Origin: Macquaria australasica
Taxonomy: Eukaryota > Chordata > Actinopteri > Centrarchiformes > Percichthyidae
Reading direction: 5' to 3'
Length of the DNA stretch: 64,000 bases
Assembly: GCA_005408345.1 (NCBI GenBank)
Contig: SEMN01000162.1
Location: 788,481-852,480, forward strand
Each line of letters opens with the position of its first letter. The first letter of the stretch is position 1. Below the pieces are notes generated by a model. The model saw only the letters and a list, made by a program, of their open reading frames with translations, made no database searches and was not told the DNA's origin. A program made the translations under genes and the position numbers. Positions 35,700 to 51,912 of this stretch are shown one piece after another.

Positions 35700-37480
35700 G
35701 TTTCCCCATGCTACATACGGGTAGGGTGTCATATCTTTTTATCCCTTTAAAATATGGGCCATAGCAGACAGAAGGGTAACATATTGTAGATGGAAGAAAT
35801 ATTGATCAACCAAGTCTCCCTCACAATCCATGGGATTATAGGAGACAATTTTAGTGTTTTTCTTCCACTCTGCTGATTTTGATGCAAATCAAATTTTTTT
35901 TTGCTATTTTATTTTCACTTCATAGCATTTACAATTGTTGCAAAGTTACATGTTTAGAAAATGTAACTTATTGTGAAAACGTGAAGCAGATAATATGCCC
36001 ACAGAAAGACTGGAGCTTTTGCTGAGACACACACAAAAAAAAAAAAAGAAGGAAAAAAAAATTTGGGATGCTGACGCAGAGGAAATCAAAACCAGTTCAG
36101 TCCGGTTCCTGCTGATTTGAGGTGTCTGGCAATATGCCCGATTTCCAAAACAAAGTTTATGTATTTTAGCTTTTGTTATGCCATGTTGGTACTATGTGCA
36201 ACTGTAGTCTACAATATACAGTATTTAACTCATATGGGACCAGAAATGTGTACTAATATGAAAAAATATATATAAATTGCTGAACAAGGATCCCATTTTG
36301 AGTGTGGCTTAGAAGATTGCAGTGAAAGCTGTGCACTTATTCCAATCTGCATCATCGTCTTTTGTTACAGGCAATTTGGCATTGTCATCTTTGAACTGTT
36401 AAACATAGCAAGTAATGAGTTACAATAGCCATTGTTCATGATGTCAGCTGTTGCTATGTTCCACTGAGGAACAAAAAAAAAACTCTGGAGACAGAACAAA
36501 AGAGCATTACTGCTGGGCAACAGAGAACGAACATTTCATTTTGAACAATTCATTTTGAACAACTCTTCTCGAGCTGTGGACCTTGCCTATTGTATCTGCA
36601 GGGGTGCGTATTGCTTCAAATAAATCAAACCTCCCACTCTGTGACTGGCAACAGCTTCATCAGTGTCTATTGGGCTTCTGACCACTGATACAAAAATCAG
36701 CTTAACATATGCATAACATGATATGTTTAAACTGTCAATAATCACAATGTAAGCACTGCATGCAATTTTGTAAAGTGTAAATCAATCCATTCTATACATT
36801 TATGAACAGAGCAAACTTAGCAATGCAAAAGTACTGAATGGTGTACTGATTTTAGACGGCCTGCAGATACAACGAGCTTGGCAAAGGTACTGCTGCAGTA
36901 TTTCTTTGGGCAGCTGATAATGTTTTTTGTATTGTATTTTTCTGAAGCCTATACGACTCATTATTGTATATGTCACACCAATGTAAGGCAAGGCACGGCA
37001 GCTTTATTTATATGGCACGTTTCAAACACAGAGGCAATGCAAAGTGCTTTACACAGGCAAAGAAAAACATTAGAATGACATTCAAAACAATATGAATAAA
37101 ATAAATTAAGATAAATTCAATTACATTTTAAAATGAGATACATAAAATGAAATAAAATACAGTGCAGTAAAAAGATGTAAGTTGCCAATGCAACAAAGGA
37201 GAAACCGGTCATGCAGATGCAGGGTAGCCATTGTAGCCATTATTACACACCATTGTTGGTTGGTGAAAAGTGTTTAAAGTAGCCTATCAATAAATGTAAA
37301 GCTTTTAAAAAACACAGGACATTTAATTTAATGATAGTGCAGATACACAGTGCATACTATCCATATATGATGGAGAGGTTAATGTGAAAAAAAGTAAATA
37401 ATTAATAAATAAACACGTTTTTAAAAAGGAGTGAAAGGTGATTCGTTTAGGGGACATGAATCGAAATGATCGAATCATCC
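35700..37480. other. Intergenic stretch with a dispersed repeat
   Basis: No gene seen. At about 36985-37090 the words gcagctttatttatatggca and gcaatgcaaagtgctttaca occur. These are well-known parts of a short dispersed repeat in teleosts (the 3' end of a LINE or SINE family). A-rich runs occur at 36028-36062. Confidence 0.55.
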
Positions 37481-37489
37481 GAAGGCGTG

Positions 37490-37920
37490 AACTCCCCAGT
37501 GTGAGTGCCACAACAAAGATGGCCGACCATCTCTGCCGTGTGTCACTCGGTCGTCCCGTAAAGTGCCTGAAGGTCCTAACGAAATAAACAAATTGGGGTC
37601 CTTCCTTGCGATATGCTAGCTGTAGAAACGGTGCTGCGAGTCACATTGTTTCACACAACTGTGGTTAATTGTCAAAACAACACCAATTTATGTCGACTAG
37701 AGTGTGTAGGGAATGTTGATAACACCGGTGTTTAACTCAGTTTGGTCACTTGCGCCTAAACTGGCCCACTAGTTGTGTTTTTGAACGTCGAAGGGTGTGT
37801 GGTTGTTTTTTCGGTCGCCGTCAAAACAGCAGTAACGTTAGCCTTAGCGAAGCAACCAAGCTAACGTTGGTCCTCAAAGCCACGTAATTCTGATACTTAG
37901 CCAAATAAAATCAGAGGTAA
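37490..37920 (+). promoter_or_regulatory. ube2i promoter and non-coding first exon
   Basis: A CpG-richer stretch with aagatggccgac at about 37516 (a YY1-like downstream element) and no TATA box, as expected for a housekeeping gene. A donor, cagag/gtaagt, sits at 37917 and the next acceptor is ccacag at 38178, 21 bases before the ATG. The first exon is therefore non-coding and ends at 37916. The exact start of transcription is not visible. Confidence 0.5.
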
Positions 37921-38198
37921 GTTCAGCTGAAATTGCGCCATGTGTCGTTTGATAGTGTGGTAGATTTCCTCCCCAATTTTTAGGGGACCGCAGAGGCTAA
38001 ATTAACCTTGTAATTCCCACCGGCCGCACACGCAAACTAACGTAAATCAATGTCGGCGAGATCTCGTAAACGGCCATCGCGCACTGCACTTTTTCAGAGG
38101 AAACAACTGGGGCCGCATGACTAGTATGTGGACACCTTGACCTGAGTAATTAATCTGTTTTGGGTTGTTTTTCCACAGGGAGGCGTTGATGAGCAGCA

Positions 38199-41292
<3,094 letters not shown>

Positions 41293-42683
41293 AGAGGAGA
41301 GCCGGCCTCTATCCCGCCTGAGCAGCCTGAACTGATGATGGAGGTTACAAACAGGATGCAGGCAGCACCTGAAGGACCACTCCAATAAGAATCCAGTTTT
41401 GAGTATTATACTGTTACACAGGTGACAAGGGAGCCTGTTTTCTTTTCTTTCTTTTTTAAACAACAAAAGTTTATTAAGATCATAATTTTACCTGTCCTCA
41501 AGAAATATTTATGCATTTTTAATGCATAGCTGATGATCCTAGAACTCTGCTGTCAACACGGCCTTTGCTATTTGTAGCTCTTGTATAATCCATATCTCCA
41601 GATTTGTCATGAGTGCTGCTATTTCACTCGTGCCTCCATTAATTACTGTAGGTCATGCTAATGTATCGACAGAGCTGTAGAAATAAGATTTCATGTCCGA
41701 ACCCCTCTCTGTGTAATATTCGGTAGGTTGTGGCGGAGGGAAGATTTTGCTTATTCTAATCCTTCCAGTTTTTCATCAAAGCATCAAACCCCATCATGTG
41801 TTGTAGTTAGTGTTTCATGAATGTGGGCATGAACTGTGACAAAGCAGTCAGACGCGCATCCCCTCCCATTGGGCTCTTGATCACCTGTTTTGTTCCTATC
41901 ACATATCCGTCACATCTGAGTTTCTGAGAAAAGCATCAAAAGTGTACCGCCAACACGTCAAATTCAGGTAAAAGACAATCCTGGCGCTTGTATATTGGTT
42001 GTAAGCTAAACCATTGCAGTTATGTTGGTAGGAAGTGGTGCTCTGTCCACCTCGGAGAAGGGGAGACTTGCAGGTGGAAAATAGTGCACACGGGTCAGAG
42101 CTTTGCTTCCACCAATGAGTTTAAATCTTCCTTTACTGCAGTGGAGCCAAGATACCTTTAGTGTTAAGATTCTTTTTGTGAATCCAACTGGGAGCGAAGC
42201 TATTTGTCAGCTGCAGCGATGACCTTCATGCACATTCAACACCAGCACGTCATCTGCTTCACGTATCAAATAGAGGGGAAGTTGCAGAGTAAAAATATCA
42301 AAAGCTGGTGCTGTGTGTCTGTTTTGGCTCTTGATCGGTTAGAAATGGCATACCATCGCTTTGAGTCATTTTATCCCCCAATGCTTACAAAACAAATACA
42401 AACCTGTATGAATCAAAAAGCTGTTAAATCTTCTTGTCGATGTGGCGGACAGAAGCCAAAGGATCTTCATTGGAATGGCCTCTCAACCAGCAAGGAAGAC
42501 AGATGAAAGTGCACTTGAGAGTAAGCGAAGGCCTGAGATTTTTTTTGCCTCTGAATATATGAGTGCATGTACATAATATAAATAATGAAAAATTGTGGAA
42601 GTTATGTTTTATATTGTTTTAGCCAGTTGACATTTGTGCGTGGTATTATAACAAAGAACACAATACATGGCATAAAATTGTGA

Positions 42684-42689
42684 AATAAA
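42684..42689 (+). terminator. Candidate polyadenylation signal of ube2i
   Basis: AATAAA, with a second aataaa 13 bases later, lies 1.4 kb after the stop codon and is followed by a T-rich, GT-rich stretch. The long 3' UTR (41293 to about 42710) has no other gene signal. Confidence 0.5.
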
Positions 42690-42719
42690 GTTGAATAAAA
42701 GAACTAAAGATGTGTTGGT

Positions 42720-43550
42720 TTTTTGTTTTTTTTCTGTAAATTTCTTTTCAACATAACTGGAGTTTTTTACTGCAGGGTATTTCCCTGAAGCGACAAAATC
42801 TTAAATTTGGCGGGTCGCAAAAAGGTAATAAATAACCAATTGCATTTAAAATGCTGCAATGAATGATATAAGAAATCCATAAAATGTAACAAATGTAATG
42901 TCCTATCAGTAATTTTAAATGTGTGTGCGCAGCTGCCCTGGTCAGTTTCTCCTTTATGTCAGCAACAAAACCCAGGTTTAGGAATGGATGTAGGAAAGAC
43001 AAAGAGGTGCTGTGTATCTTTATTCATGGAATATTAGACTTGAATATTGTATTTATTTTCATTTAGATTATTTTGGAGTGTTATATATTTATAGTCGGTG
43101 TAGGTCAGGTTTTTACCATCTCTAAATTGTATAAACTGACCTCACATATCTGTCCTGGGATGGACAATGTGCATTTGCAAACCCTTGGCATTTCAGTTTT
43201 CACTGGTAGGGGATCAAAAGAAGCCATTTTTCCTCAGTGACAGTGAAAGTCTGCATTTAAAGAGTTTAAACTGAGAGATGTCAGCCTGTACATCATCTGA
43301 AAGACCTCATTGTCATTAAAGCAATAAGAGTATGGCACTGAATAGCAAATAACATAATTGTGCAAAATAAATGAGTGTATAACAGTCTTTTGCACACCAA
43401 GGAGTTAGCTTTACCTGAAAATGTCACAGTTTTTTTTTCTTGCCCAGAGGTGAAACCTGATGTAACGTTCTCGGGTATCTTGCGTGACATTCTTAAGAAA
43501 TGTAACACCTTTTGTTCTGGCTCGCCTCTCCTGCGGTTTATTATCTCAGT
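42720..43550. other. Gap between ube2i and the CIMIP4-like gene
   Basis: No gene seen. It should contain the promoter of the next gene, but I find no clear TATA box. Confidence 0.5.
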
Positions 43551-45427
43551 ATGACCTCAGTTGGCCTAAAAGACACAAAATCAGCAAAGACGCAGGTGAG
43601 AAATCTACATTGTACATTTGCTGCTTCGTGTTAACGTGTTGTTGTTGGTGATGACTAATTCTGAACATGTGCTGTAGGTAAGGGCAGTAGAAAGCCCCAA
43701 GGTGACGTCCCTGTCGCTGCCTCACTATGTTGATCCTGAATCAGCCTTTTCCTGTCACAACAGCTATCACAGCTTGGGCCACTGTCTTCGCACCAACATA
43801 TTTCCAGGTCTGTACATCAACGTCCAGCCTCCATTTACACTCCCAGTTTCCTAAGGTTCTGTAGCAGCTACTCATAGTAGATGAACCACTTTATTTTATG
43901 TCCTGTATTTGTTGTAAGACATTGTGTAGGGAAAAATAAGACTACCTCAGGATCAGGCTGTGCAGGCTTTACACTTGTTTCAGAGCAGGAACAAATTTGT
44001 GTTTGTTGTGCAAATTACTGCCAGTTAACTGGTTCACACTGAGCCTTGGTCCATGTGGTATTCCAGTGTCTGTCTACTGATGGCTGCAGAGGCATTAGGA
44101 TTTGTTTTTAGTACGTTTTCATCCCATAAAAGGCCTCCTTCAATATGCAAGTTACCATGGGTGCATGGGTGTGAGTGGGTGCACAGTACGTCTTCAGCTG
44201 AGAAGTATTGTCCAGAATACTGTGATATTGACAACCAGTTACTATTCAATTCACTGCTGTCAATACGTTGTTTGGCTAACATGACATTAACATTATTTTA
44301 CAGGCAGTGGCCACATTGGTAGTATATCAAGGGAATGCTGAGTAGTTGAAACTCAATCTGTCTCATCCTGCTGAATAATTCAGCTGTGAATGTTGCCATG
44401 TGCACTGTTACACGCTACACTGTGTTACACACTAACTTACTCTCACTCACTCTATTTGCTTGTATGCCAGGTGTCGTAGGTGAGGCGTTTGGCTGGCATT
44501 TTAATCAAGAAAACACACCCGTTCTCAATTCAATACTCTCAGAGGTGTCAGTCTTACTTGGTCTGGCACGACCAGTAGCTTATGGTGGCAAATGTTATCA
44601 AGCTTTAGGTAGATACTGCTGTAACTGACATTACTGAGTCAGTTAGCCTACTTTCCACTCTCTACTTGTGCTGCTGATTAAGCATTTACATTTGACCCAA
44701 AACTGTTCAGCAAACGTTAAGCTACATAGTTTCACTTTAAAATCGGTACTGGAGCAACAAAACCACGTAAGAAAGAAAATATGCACTTGTCTCTTCATTC
44801 ATTTTCTTTCTTTGTGTTTTGCTAATAAAACACAAGACATCCTCAGGTTGCAACATAATGCAGTTATTACAGCGACAGTGTTAGTGGCTGAATCAATGTC
44901 TTATACTGTTTTTTAAATGTGTGACTTTGTCTCATGAATTCAAAATAGTTACATAATCATACTCAGCTACATTTAGGTTGTCAAACAGTATACACTCAAC
45001 AATACAGACCACCTGTCTGTCAGTCGACTGGCTGGTCGGTCAGTACAAACACAGTCATGTCACTACTTTGGTTTTTGAATAAATAATTGCAAAATTCTCT
45101 AGGTGCTCCTTTAACATGGAGATCCCTATCCAGGGACTCCTACATCAGCCACCCTCTGACTGCCTGGCCTACCGACCCCCATCTCTGGTACGGCCACAAG
45201 ACGGATGAAATGGGTATGTACTCTCTTTCTTCCTGTTCCTCTTTCTCTCTCTATTTATCTTTCATTGTTCTGGTCTGGTTTGTTCTGATGTGCTTTTGGT
45301 ATCTTTCAATGTTCACAACATGCCTTTCTGTGGCTCGTCTGCAGTCCAGTGGACGGAGAGAAACATCATGAACCAGAAGCTCAACAAGATACTGATGGAA
45401 ATGGACAAAAAGGGGACCACAAAATGA
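43551..45427 (+). CDS. Small protein, probably CIMIP4 (TEX33)-like ciliary microtubule inner protein
   Basis: Four exons, 43551-43595, 43678-43807, 45103-45213 and 45345-45427, join in frame (phases 0, 1, 1) to give 122 residues. Recognisable stretches are SYHSLGHCLRTNIFPG, APLTWRSLSRDSYISHPL, WPTDPHLWYGHKTDEM and a C-terminal helix with WTERNIMNQKLNKIL. The assignment rests partly on position: in human TEX33/CIMIP4 lies next to TST and MPST and near IL2RB, as here. CIMIP4 proteins sit inside ciliary or sperm axonemal doublets. An alternative exon at 44471-44607 was rejected because its length would shift the frame. The last two exons lie inside the tandem duplication described separately. 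The start is the first in-frame ATG of exon 1; an earlier exon is possible. Confidence 0.5.
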
Positions 45428-46150
45428 GGACCTGCTTCCTACCCTGAGACCACAACACACACAGCGCCCTTGTGATTCACACTTTGGGCTGCTTTGGAAA
45501 TGCTAAAATAAAGTGTGATTTGCAACCATATCTGTTGTAACCTTGCTGCTTAATAATAAACAATCAAGAGGAAGGTTGTGTTAGAGATGAAATACCACTA
45601 AAAAATTATTGGTTAGATAAAAGATATCTGTGATATCCCTTTGTTTAGGCTAAACCAAACTAATAATTGTAAATAATGCTACGATGCAGTAGCAATAATT
45701 TTGTGTGTGTGCATTTATATAAAGACACTTTAAAATGTGTAAAGGAAAATTAAAAATTAACTTGATTGATCGTATTTAATTGACTCAACGAGATGCTTTT
45801 TCAGAATCAGAATCAGCTTTATTGGCCAGGTATGTGTACACATACAAGGATAGATTTGTGATTTCATCTACCTCAAGATGAGATAAATTTAGGGCACATA
45901 AAACACACTGAAGTCCGTACTCAAACTCAAACTGAAGGACCTAAACCGCTGAAGGGGTTATTTGTCTCTCTGTGTGATGTGTAAAGGCAGTAGAATGGAG
46001 GTGGTTTCAGTGGAAACCACTGAAACTTGCTCTTTGTCACCTCTCCCATCAAGTCAGACCTATATATAAGGAGTATCTATAGAAGTAATCTGATCTTTTC
46101 TTTACTACACAGACAAAGGAGTTTTGGGGCACTGTTTGAAGTTGCAGTAT
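44958..46150. repeat. Tandem duplication, copy 1 (1193 bp)
   Basis: Bases 44958-46150 and 46151-47343 are repeated head to tail with an offset of exactly 1193, and no difference was noticed between the copies. The unit carries the last two exons of the CIMIP4-like gene, its polyadenylation signal (AATAAA at 45507) and a short dispersed fish repeat (cagaatcagctttattggcc at about 45808). Confidence 0.95.
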
Positions 46151-47343
46151 CATACTCAGCTACATTTAGGTTGTCAAACAGTATACACTCAACAATACAG
46201 ACCACCTGTCTGTCAGTCGACTGGCTGGTCGGTCAGTACAAACACAGTCATGTCACTACTTTGGTTTTTGAATAAATAATTGCAAAATTCTCTAGGTGCT
46301 CCTTTAACATGGAGATCCCTATCCAGGGACTCCTACATCAGCCACCCTCTGACTGCCTGGCCTACCGACCCCCATCTCTGGTACGGCCACAAGACGGATG
46401 AAATGGGTATGTACTCTCTTTCTTCCTGTTCCTCTTTCTCTCTCTATTTATCTTTCATTGTTCTGGTCTGGTTTGTTCTGATGTGCTTTTGGTATCTTTC
46501 AATGTTCACAACATGCCTTTCTGTGGCTCGTCTGCAGTCCAGTGGACGGAGAGAAACATCATGAACCAGAAGCTCAACAAGATACTGATGGAAATGGACA
46601 AAAAGGGGACCACAAAATGAGGACCTGCTTCCTACCCTGAGACCACAACACACACAGCGCCCTTGTGATTCACACTTTGGGCTGCTTTGGAAATGCTAAA
46701 ATAAAGTGTGATTTGCAACCATATCTGTTGTAACCTTGCTGCTTAATAATAAACAATCAAGAGGAAGGTTGTGTTAGAGATGAAATACCACTAAAAAATT
46801 ATTGGTTAGATAAAAGATATCTGTGATATCCCTTTGTTTAGGCTAAACCAAACTAATAATTGTAAATAATGCTACGATGCAGTAGCAATAATTTTGTGTG
46901 TGTGCATTTATATAAAGACACTTTAAAATGTGTAAAGGAAAATTAAAAATTAACTTGATTGATCGTATTTAATTGACTCAACGAGATGCTTTTTCAGAAT
47001 CAGAATCAGCTTTATTGGCCAGGTATGTGTACACATACAAGGATAGATTTGTGATTTCATCTACCTCAAGATGAGATAAATTTAGGGCACATAAAACACA
47101 CTGAAGTCCGTACTCAAACTCAAACTGAAGGACCTAAACCGCTGAAGGGGTTATTTGTCTCTCTGTGTGATGTGTAAAGGCAGTAGAATGGAGGTGGTTT
47201 CAGTGGAAACCACTGAAACTTGCTCTTTGTCACCTCTCCCATCAAGTCAGACCTATATATAAGGAGTATCTATAGAAGTAATCTGATCTTTTCTTTACTA
47301 CACAGACAAAGGAGTTTTGGGGCACTGTTTGAAGTTGCAGTAT
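46151..47343. repeat. Tandem duplication, copy 2 (1193 bp)
   Basis: Second copy of the same unit, ending at gttgcagtat before gataaaacaatgc. The junction between the copies, gcagtat-catactc, shares little homology, so the duplication is not obviously templated by a repeat. Confidence 0.95.
46296..46620 (+). pseudogene. Extra copies of the last two exons of the CIMIP4-like gene
   Basis: Exons 46296-46406 and 46538-46620 are identical to 45103-45213 and 45345-45427, including splice sites, stop codon and AATAAA at 46700. Without exons 1 and 2 they could act only as an alternative 3' end spliced from exon 2. The result would be the same protein. They are either a recent duplication or an assembly duplicate. 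Confidence 0.85.
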
Positions 47344-50300
47344 GATAAAACAATGCACAATAAACTGCCGAAATAAACCCCAGCTGAGGTGTTAAGTCTG
47401 CACTAATGTACAGATGGCACTGACTCCTTATTTAAACTCATCTATTACTCACAGGAAGCTGATGTTGGGTTTCGTCAGTTCAAAGCAGTTCTCACATTAT
47501 ATCAAATGACCTATAATGAGGTATTAAAAAATAGCCAACTCTTCACTTCTCAGAATTACACATCATATTCTTAATTTGCCTGTTGCAGTGTGTGGCTGAC
47601 AATGTTCAATCCTGCACTGCTCAAAATAAAGGAAGCCGAAATGTGAACTATTTTCATGCTATGATATAATATTTATACATGTCTTTGCTAGCCTCAGTTT
47701 AGCGAAGATAATGTAAGCATGGCAGTTCACAAATATAATGTATGTATTTTTAGCCATCAAAAAGTCAGAATTGTAAATTGTCCAATACCCCATCAGCCTC
47801 AACTACACCTGTGTTGTGTGCTAATCAGCGAAACTAACATGGTGAGCGTGTTAGCATTGTCATTGTGAGCCTGCTAACATTAGCATTTATCTTAAAGCAT
47901 GACAGCCTCACAGAGCTGCTAGCATGGCTGCAGACTCGTCATCTTGTCAAAGTTTCCTCTGACTTTATATATCTTGTGTTAAGTATTGGAATCTGTATGT
48001 GAATCATACTGTGGCAGGTTAATATGCAGCCCTTTGCACAACAGGATATTGAGCTTAGTCAACTCTAGCCCCCACTTACAGGAATTGGAATTTAGTGCTT
48101 GACTTCTCCATTAGATGAGTCAATAATCAGTGTTAAATAGAGAGGGCACATTTAGTGTCAGTTAGTTGTCTTAACTCTTTTTAAGATGTTTTTATTTCAT
48201 TTGCACTATATACCTCTGTCAGAGAGTTGCATCATGTGTTTGTAGAGCCACAGGTTTTGCAGTGTGAGTGTGTCCTCCCTTGTTACTGTTCTCACCTCCT
48301 CCCCACTGAGCACCCCCCCCCCCCCCCTGTCTTTGTGGTCTGTTGATGGAGACTGTTTTCTTGTTGCCTTCCGAGCACAAACATCACTATGGTCTTCTTT
48401 GCAGCTTACCGCCTCAGGCGCGGCGGACTTTGACCTTTCGGTGAGAGCTGTACGCTCTTCTTCCTCCCGCGCCTCCTCCGCACACTTCAACCCTCCCCTG
48501 CCCCTGTCTCTCCTGTTACCACTGCTAGCTGATGCTGACACCTAAGTAACTGCAGGAACTTGTGGGGGGTGCATCAGATCGCCCTCTGGCCTACTGCAGG
48601 CCTGAATGCACTCACGCATCCAAACCAGGCGGCAGCTGACTGCTGAGTTCAAACCTGTTGTGTTATTGTGCAACAGTTGTTGCTGTATGCGTGAATGCTT
48701 TGTGGTTTGTAGGTCTATGTACAGCGAGGAAGAGTGTTACACAATGGTCCTACATTGAACTTTAAGACGGAGATGAAAAACTTGTAGATAGTAGAACATT
48801 CTCAAAACCTGCACTGAATTTAAGTTTTCTGTTTGCTGTGCCAAACTTTCTGCACTCACATTTTGGCATTTGACTGTAAATGTTTCAATGTATTTGGGTG
48901 AAAATATACTCTGCAACATGACTCTGTTTTTCACGTTTACTTTCACTGACATTCATTTGCATGGATTATTTTTATTTATCAAAATCTCCAAGCAGCGTCG
49001 TTGCATCATGGAGGCCATGGCATGATGAACAAAGCACATTGTTGATGATTAGGGACAGTACGAAAATTATTGGGGTGGTGAGGGGTTTCTTTGACTTTTT
49101 TTAAAAAGCAGGATCCTCCCCAGGGTTATTAATACCTTCATCTTGACCTGGGAAAAAATGCAAGTTTTTGCTTAAATAAATGGACTTCAGAGCGCTTTTC
49201 TCAACCTTAACAGTTCCCAAAGCACTTAACAGGTTGGTCTCACTCACACACCAATGTTGACAGATCTGCCAGGCAAGGGGTCCACATGACAACGTGTGGA
49301 GGAGCCGGGGATCAAACCACCAACCCTGGGATTAATGAACGACCCGCTCTGCCTCCCAGCTGCCCCAAAGTAGGTTACAAAGCAGATGATCTGATGATGT
49401 AATGCCATTATGTACCTAATGTAACGTCAATATCAGAGACTTTGTGACAATATGATAAGCATAACACCCCCTAATTTCTCAACCCTGATTTCAAGCTTAA
49501 TATGTTAATGGTACAATAATTCTTACGTAGCCCAAATCGCACGCTAGCAGTGGAATTAGCAATTGCTAAAATTATGGTAAACATAACAAATGGTGCGTCC
49601 TGTTTGCTTCTGGTTTCCAGCTGCTCTCTATATCTGAAGTTATTACCACTGTCACTGAATAAGTTATAGGAGCACACACGAGGTGTGTTTTTTGCGTAAC
49701 TGTTTTGATGTAACTATTCAATATTTTTTATAGTAACTGTTGCAAGACAATGGTAAAATAAAGCATAAATCTGGGTCATGGAAAAATGTAATAAAATCTC
49801 TTGCCTTCCCAATCAGACTACCCTCCATTTAGTAAAAAGGAAAAAAAACAGAACCCTTCCCCTTTTCTGACCCCACCTCCCCCATAGTAATTTGTATTCA
49901 GTCCCTTATGTATTAGTCCCCTCTCATAGCCAAGTGTTTTACATTTGAGACAGAGTGAGGTTGATTAACAGATAGCAATGGACAAACTAACAATCAGAGG
50001 AAATCTTGAGGGCTGTGGCTACAGAAATGAAAATGTTCAGTGACCTTTGAGTGTAGAGCAGGCTGCTGCTTTAACTTTCAACCTCCTTTCCTCTTTCCCT
50101 CTATAGAAGCACTTGAGTAGTATATAGTATGTGTCTGGAGTGGTTCAGTGGTTTTGACGCTGTACAAGTTTTTTGTGTGTGTGTTTGCATCTCAAATAAC
50201 CCCATGGTTCTAAATCTGGTAGCTTTAGCCTCTTTAATCCTCCAATTCCGTTTAAGCTGAGTTTCATTGACACAAACCACTTCATAGGACAACGCGCGAG

Positions 50301-50470
50301 GTTCTCTTTAAACAACCCACTTTACGTTGTGATTGAAACCGGATGTGGTGTGCTTTGTATTTCTTCTTTTCTGTGCAATTATTATCTTAAAAGATGCGAT
50401 GGGGTCCAGGTAGCTGCTGCTGGTGAGCCGAAGGAGGTGCTCTGCTCTACAACAAAGCACCCCTCCCACT
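47344..50470. other. Intergenic stretch, no gene seen
   Basis: Contains dispersed tgttagcattgtcattgtga-type words (47830-47925), a C-run at 48306-48327 and unique DNA. Open frames at 48206-48545 on both strands overlap the C-run and look fortuitous. Confidence 0.5.
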
Positions 50471-50474
50471 CCCC

Positions 50475-50530
50475 CCTACCTCCTCCTCCTCCTCCTCCTC
50501 CTCCTCCTCCTCCTCCTCCTCCTCCCCCTC
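50475..50530. repeat. (CCT)n trinucleotide repeat
   Basis: About 15 CCT/CTC units on the plus strand, upstream of il2rb. The poly-proline and poly-glycine frames across it are artefacts of the repeat. Confidence 0.95.
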
Positions 50531-50639
50531 CCCACCCCAGCCCGTCCTCTCTCACTCTGACACACTGCTTCACAAGGCTTCCTGTAAGCCCCAGACACAG
50601 GCTGTGGTTACAAGTGGAAAATGTCACTGGGCACTTTAA

Positions 50640-50877
50640 AGAAGAGAGAGGGGCGAGAATGAGGAGACAGAAGGATGAGTGACAGAGAGAGAGAGGGAGG
50701 GAGAGAGATTACACAAGAGAGCGACATAGAGATGTGCGAATAGAAAGAAAGAGGGACAGAAAGAGACACAGAAGAAAAGGAGATCTTATAAAATCAGTCA
50801 GTCCAGCAGAGGAGACGAGACAATGTGTTTCCTCTCAGGGAGCCCCTGCTACCTTTACTAACCAAGACTCATGAGGT
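50640..50877 (+). promoter_or_regulatory. Possible il2rb 5' region with non-coding exon
   Basis: A polypurine stretch rich in GAGA, then cagtccagcagaggagac and a donor-like catgag/gtactg at 50878. The first il2rb coding exon starts after an acceptor at 51900, 12 bases before its ATG, so a non-coding exon must lie upstream; this is the best candidate I see. No TATA box was recognised. Confidence 0.3.
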
Positions 50878-51213
50878 ACTGTATCACTTTTTTACTGATG
50901 CTGTTCAAAAAATAACTTCATAAAAACGTGATTCTATATATTCTAGTATTTTAGTGGATGTACTTAGCACAGTAAAACATTTTAAAGTGTCTTTTCGCAC
51001 TGGCTCTTGCTGTTCTAGTGCATTTAGATGATGTAGGTTTCTTGATCTGCTGTTATTATTAGGAACAAGTACATTATGTTATAATGCGCATATCAGTTAT
51101 GGTGACACATTTGAACTTTATAACATTATAGTCCCACTCAGTTCAGGTTTTGATGGAAAAACCAGCAACACCCACTGACTCAAACTGGTGTGTTGACTTT
51201 ATGGAAAATCTAA

Positions 51214-51297
<84 letters not shown>
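51214..51297. repeat. (AT)n(GA)n compound microsatellite
   Basis: About 17 AT units followed by about 23 GA units. Confidence 0.95.
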
Positions 51298-51300
<3 letters not shown>

Positions 51301-51912
51301 AGTCAGCCACATTAAACTAAATTAAGCATGGCACTTGATACTTGATAATTATCAGCGTGGCCAATAGGAAGCTCTTATTGTAACACACAGCTAACATGTT
51401 CTCTGTAGTGCACAGGTGCCAGAGTTTTCAGTCAGGTTTCACTTGTAACTGCTGCCTTCTCAGGATGAGTATTCTGCTCAGTGTGGATCCAATATTGTTT
51501 TCTCACTCTCAAAAGTATACAGCACCATGCTGAGGATGAGTGGCTGCTGCAGTTTCGACGTCCAGGTTTCAGAATTGAAAGAAAAATATTTTCATATAGA
51601 TGTAGAAACTTGTTTGGGTAACTGTCAATCCGCCCAGTTACTATGTGGTCTGAGTGTGGGGAAAAAATGTTTCAAGTTTGAAAGATTTAAAAGATATCCC
51701 CCAGTTTTACTTAGATATACTGTAAGTGCTGCTTTTGGATTAAACATGTATACAATCCTTTGTTTGTCAGATATCTTTTGTTTTTTTACAGTTCCACATA
51801 TGTGAACATTTTTCTGCTGAATCTGTAAATGTATTTAACACTATTGATTCAGATTCTCATTCTAATGTTCAATATTTAACTGATCCTCTCTGTTCACAGT
51901 CAAATTGAGGTC

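Noticed and set aside
44471..44607. Possible extra exon of the CIMIP4-like gene, flanked by tgccag and gtagat
   Set aside because: Its length would leave phase 0 whereas the next exon needs phase 1, and the encoded peptide looks unrelated to the rest of the protein.
48206..48545. Opposed open frames of about 100 codons
   Set aside because: They span a poly-C run and have no start context, splice signal or recognisable motif.
50382..50682. Poly-proline (plus) and poly-glycine (minus) open frames
   Set aside because: They are translations of the CCT trinucleotide repeat with no splice or start context.
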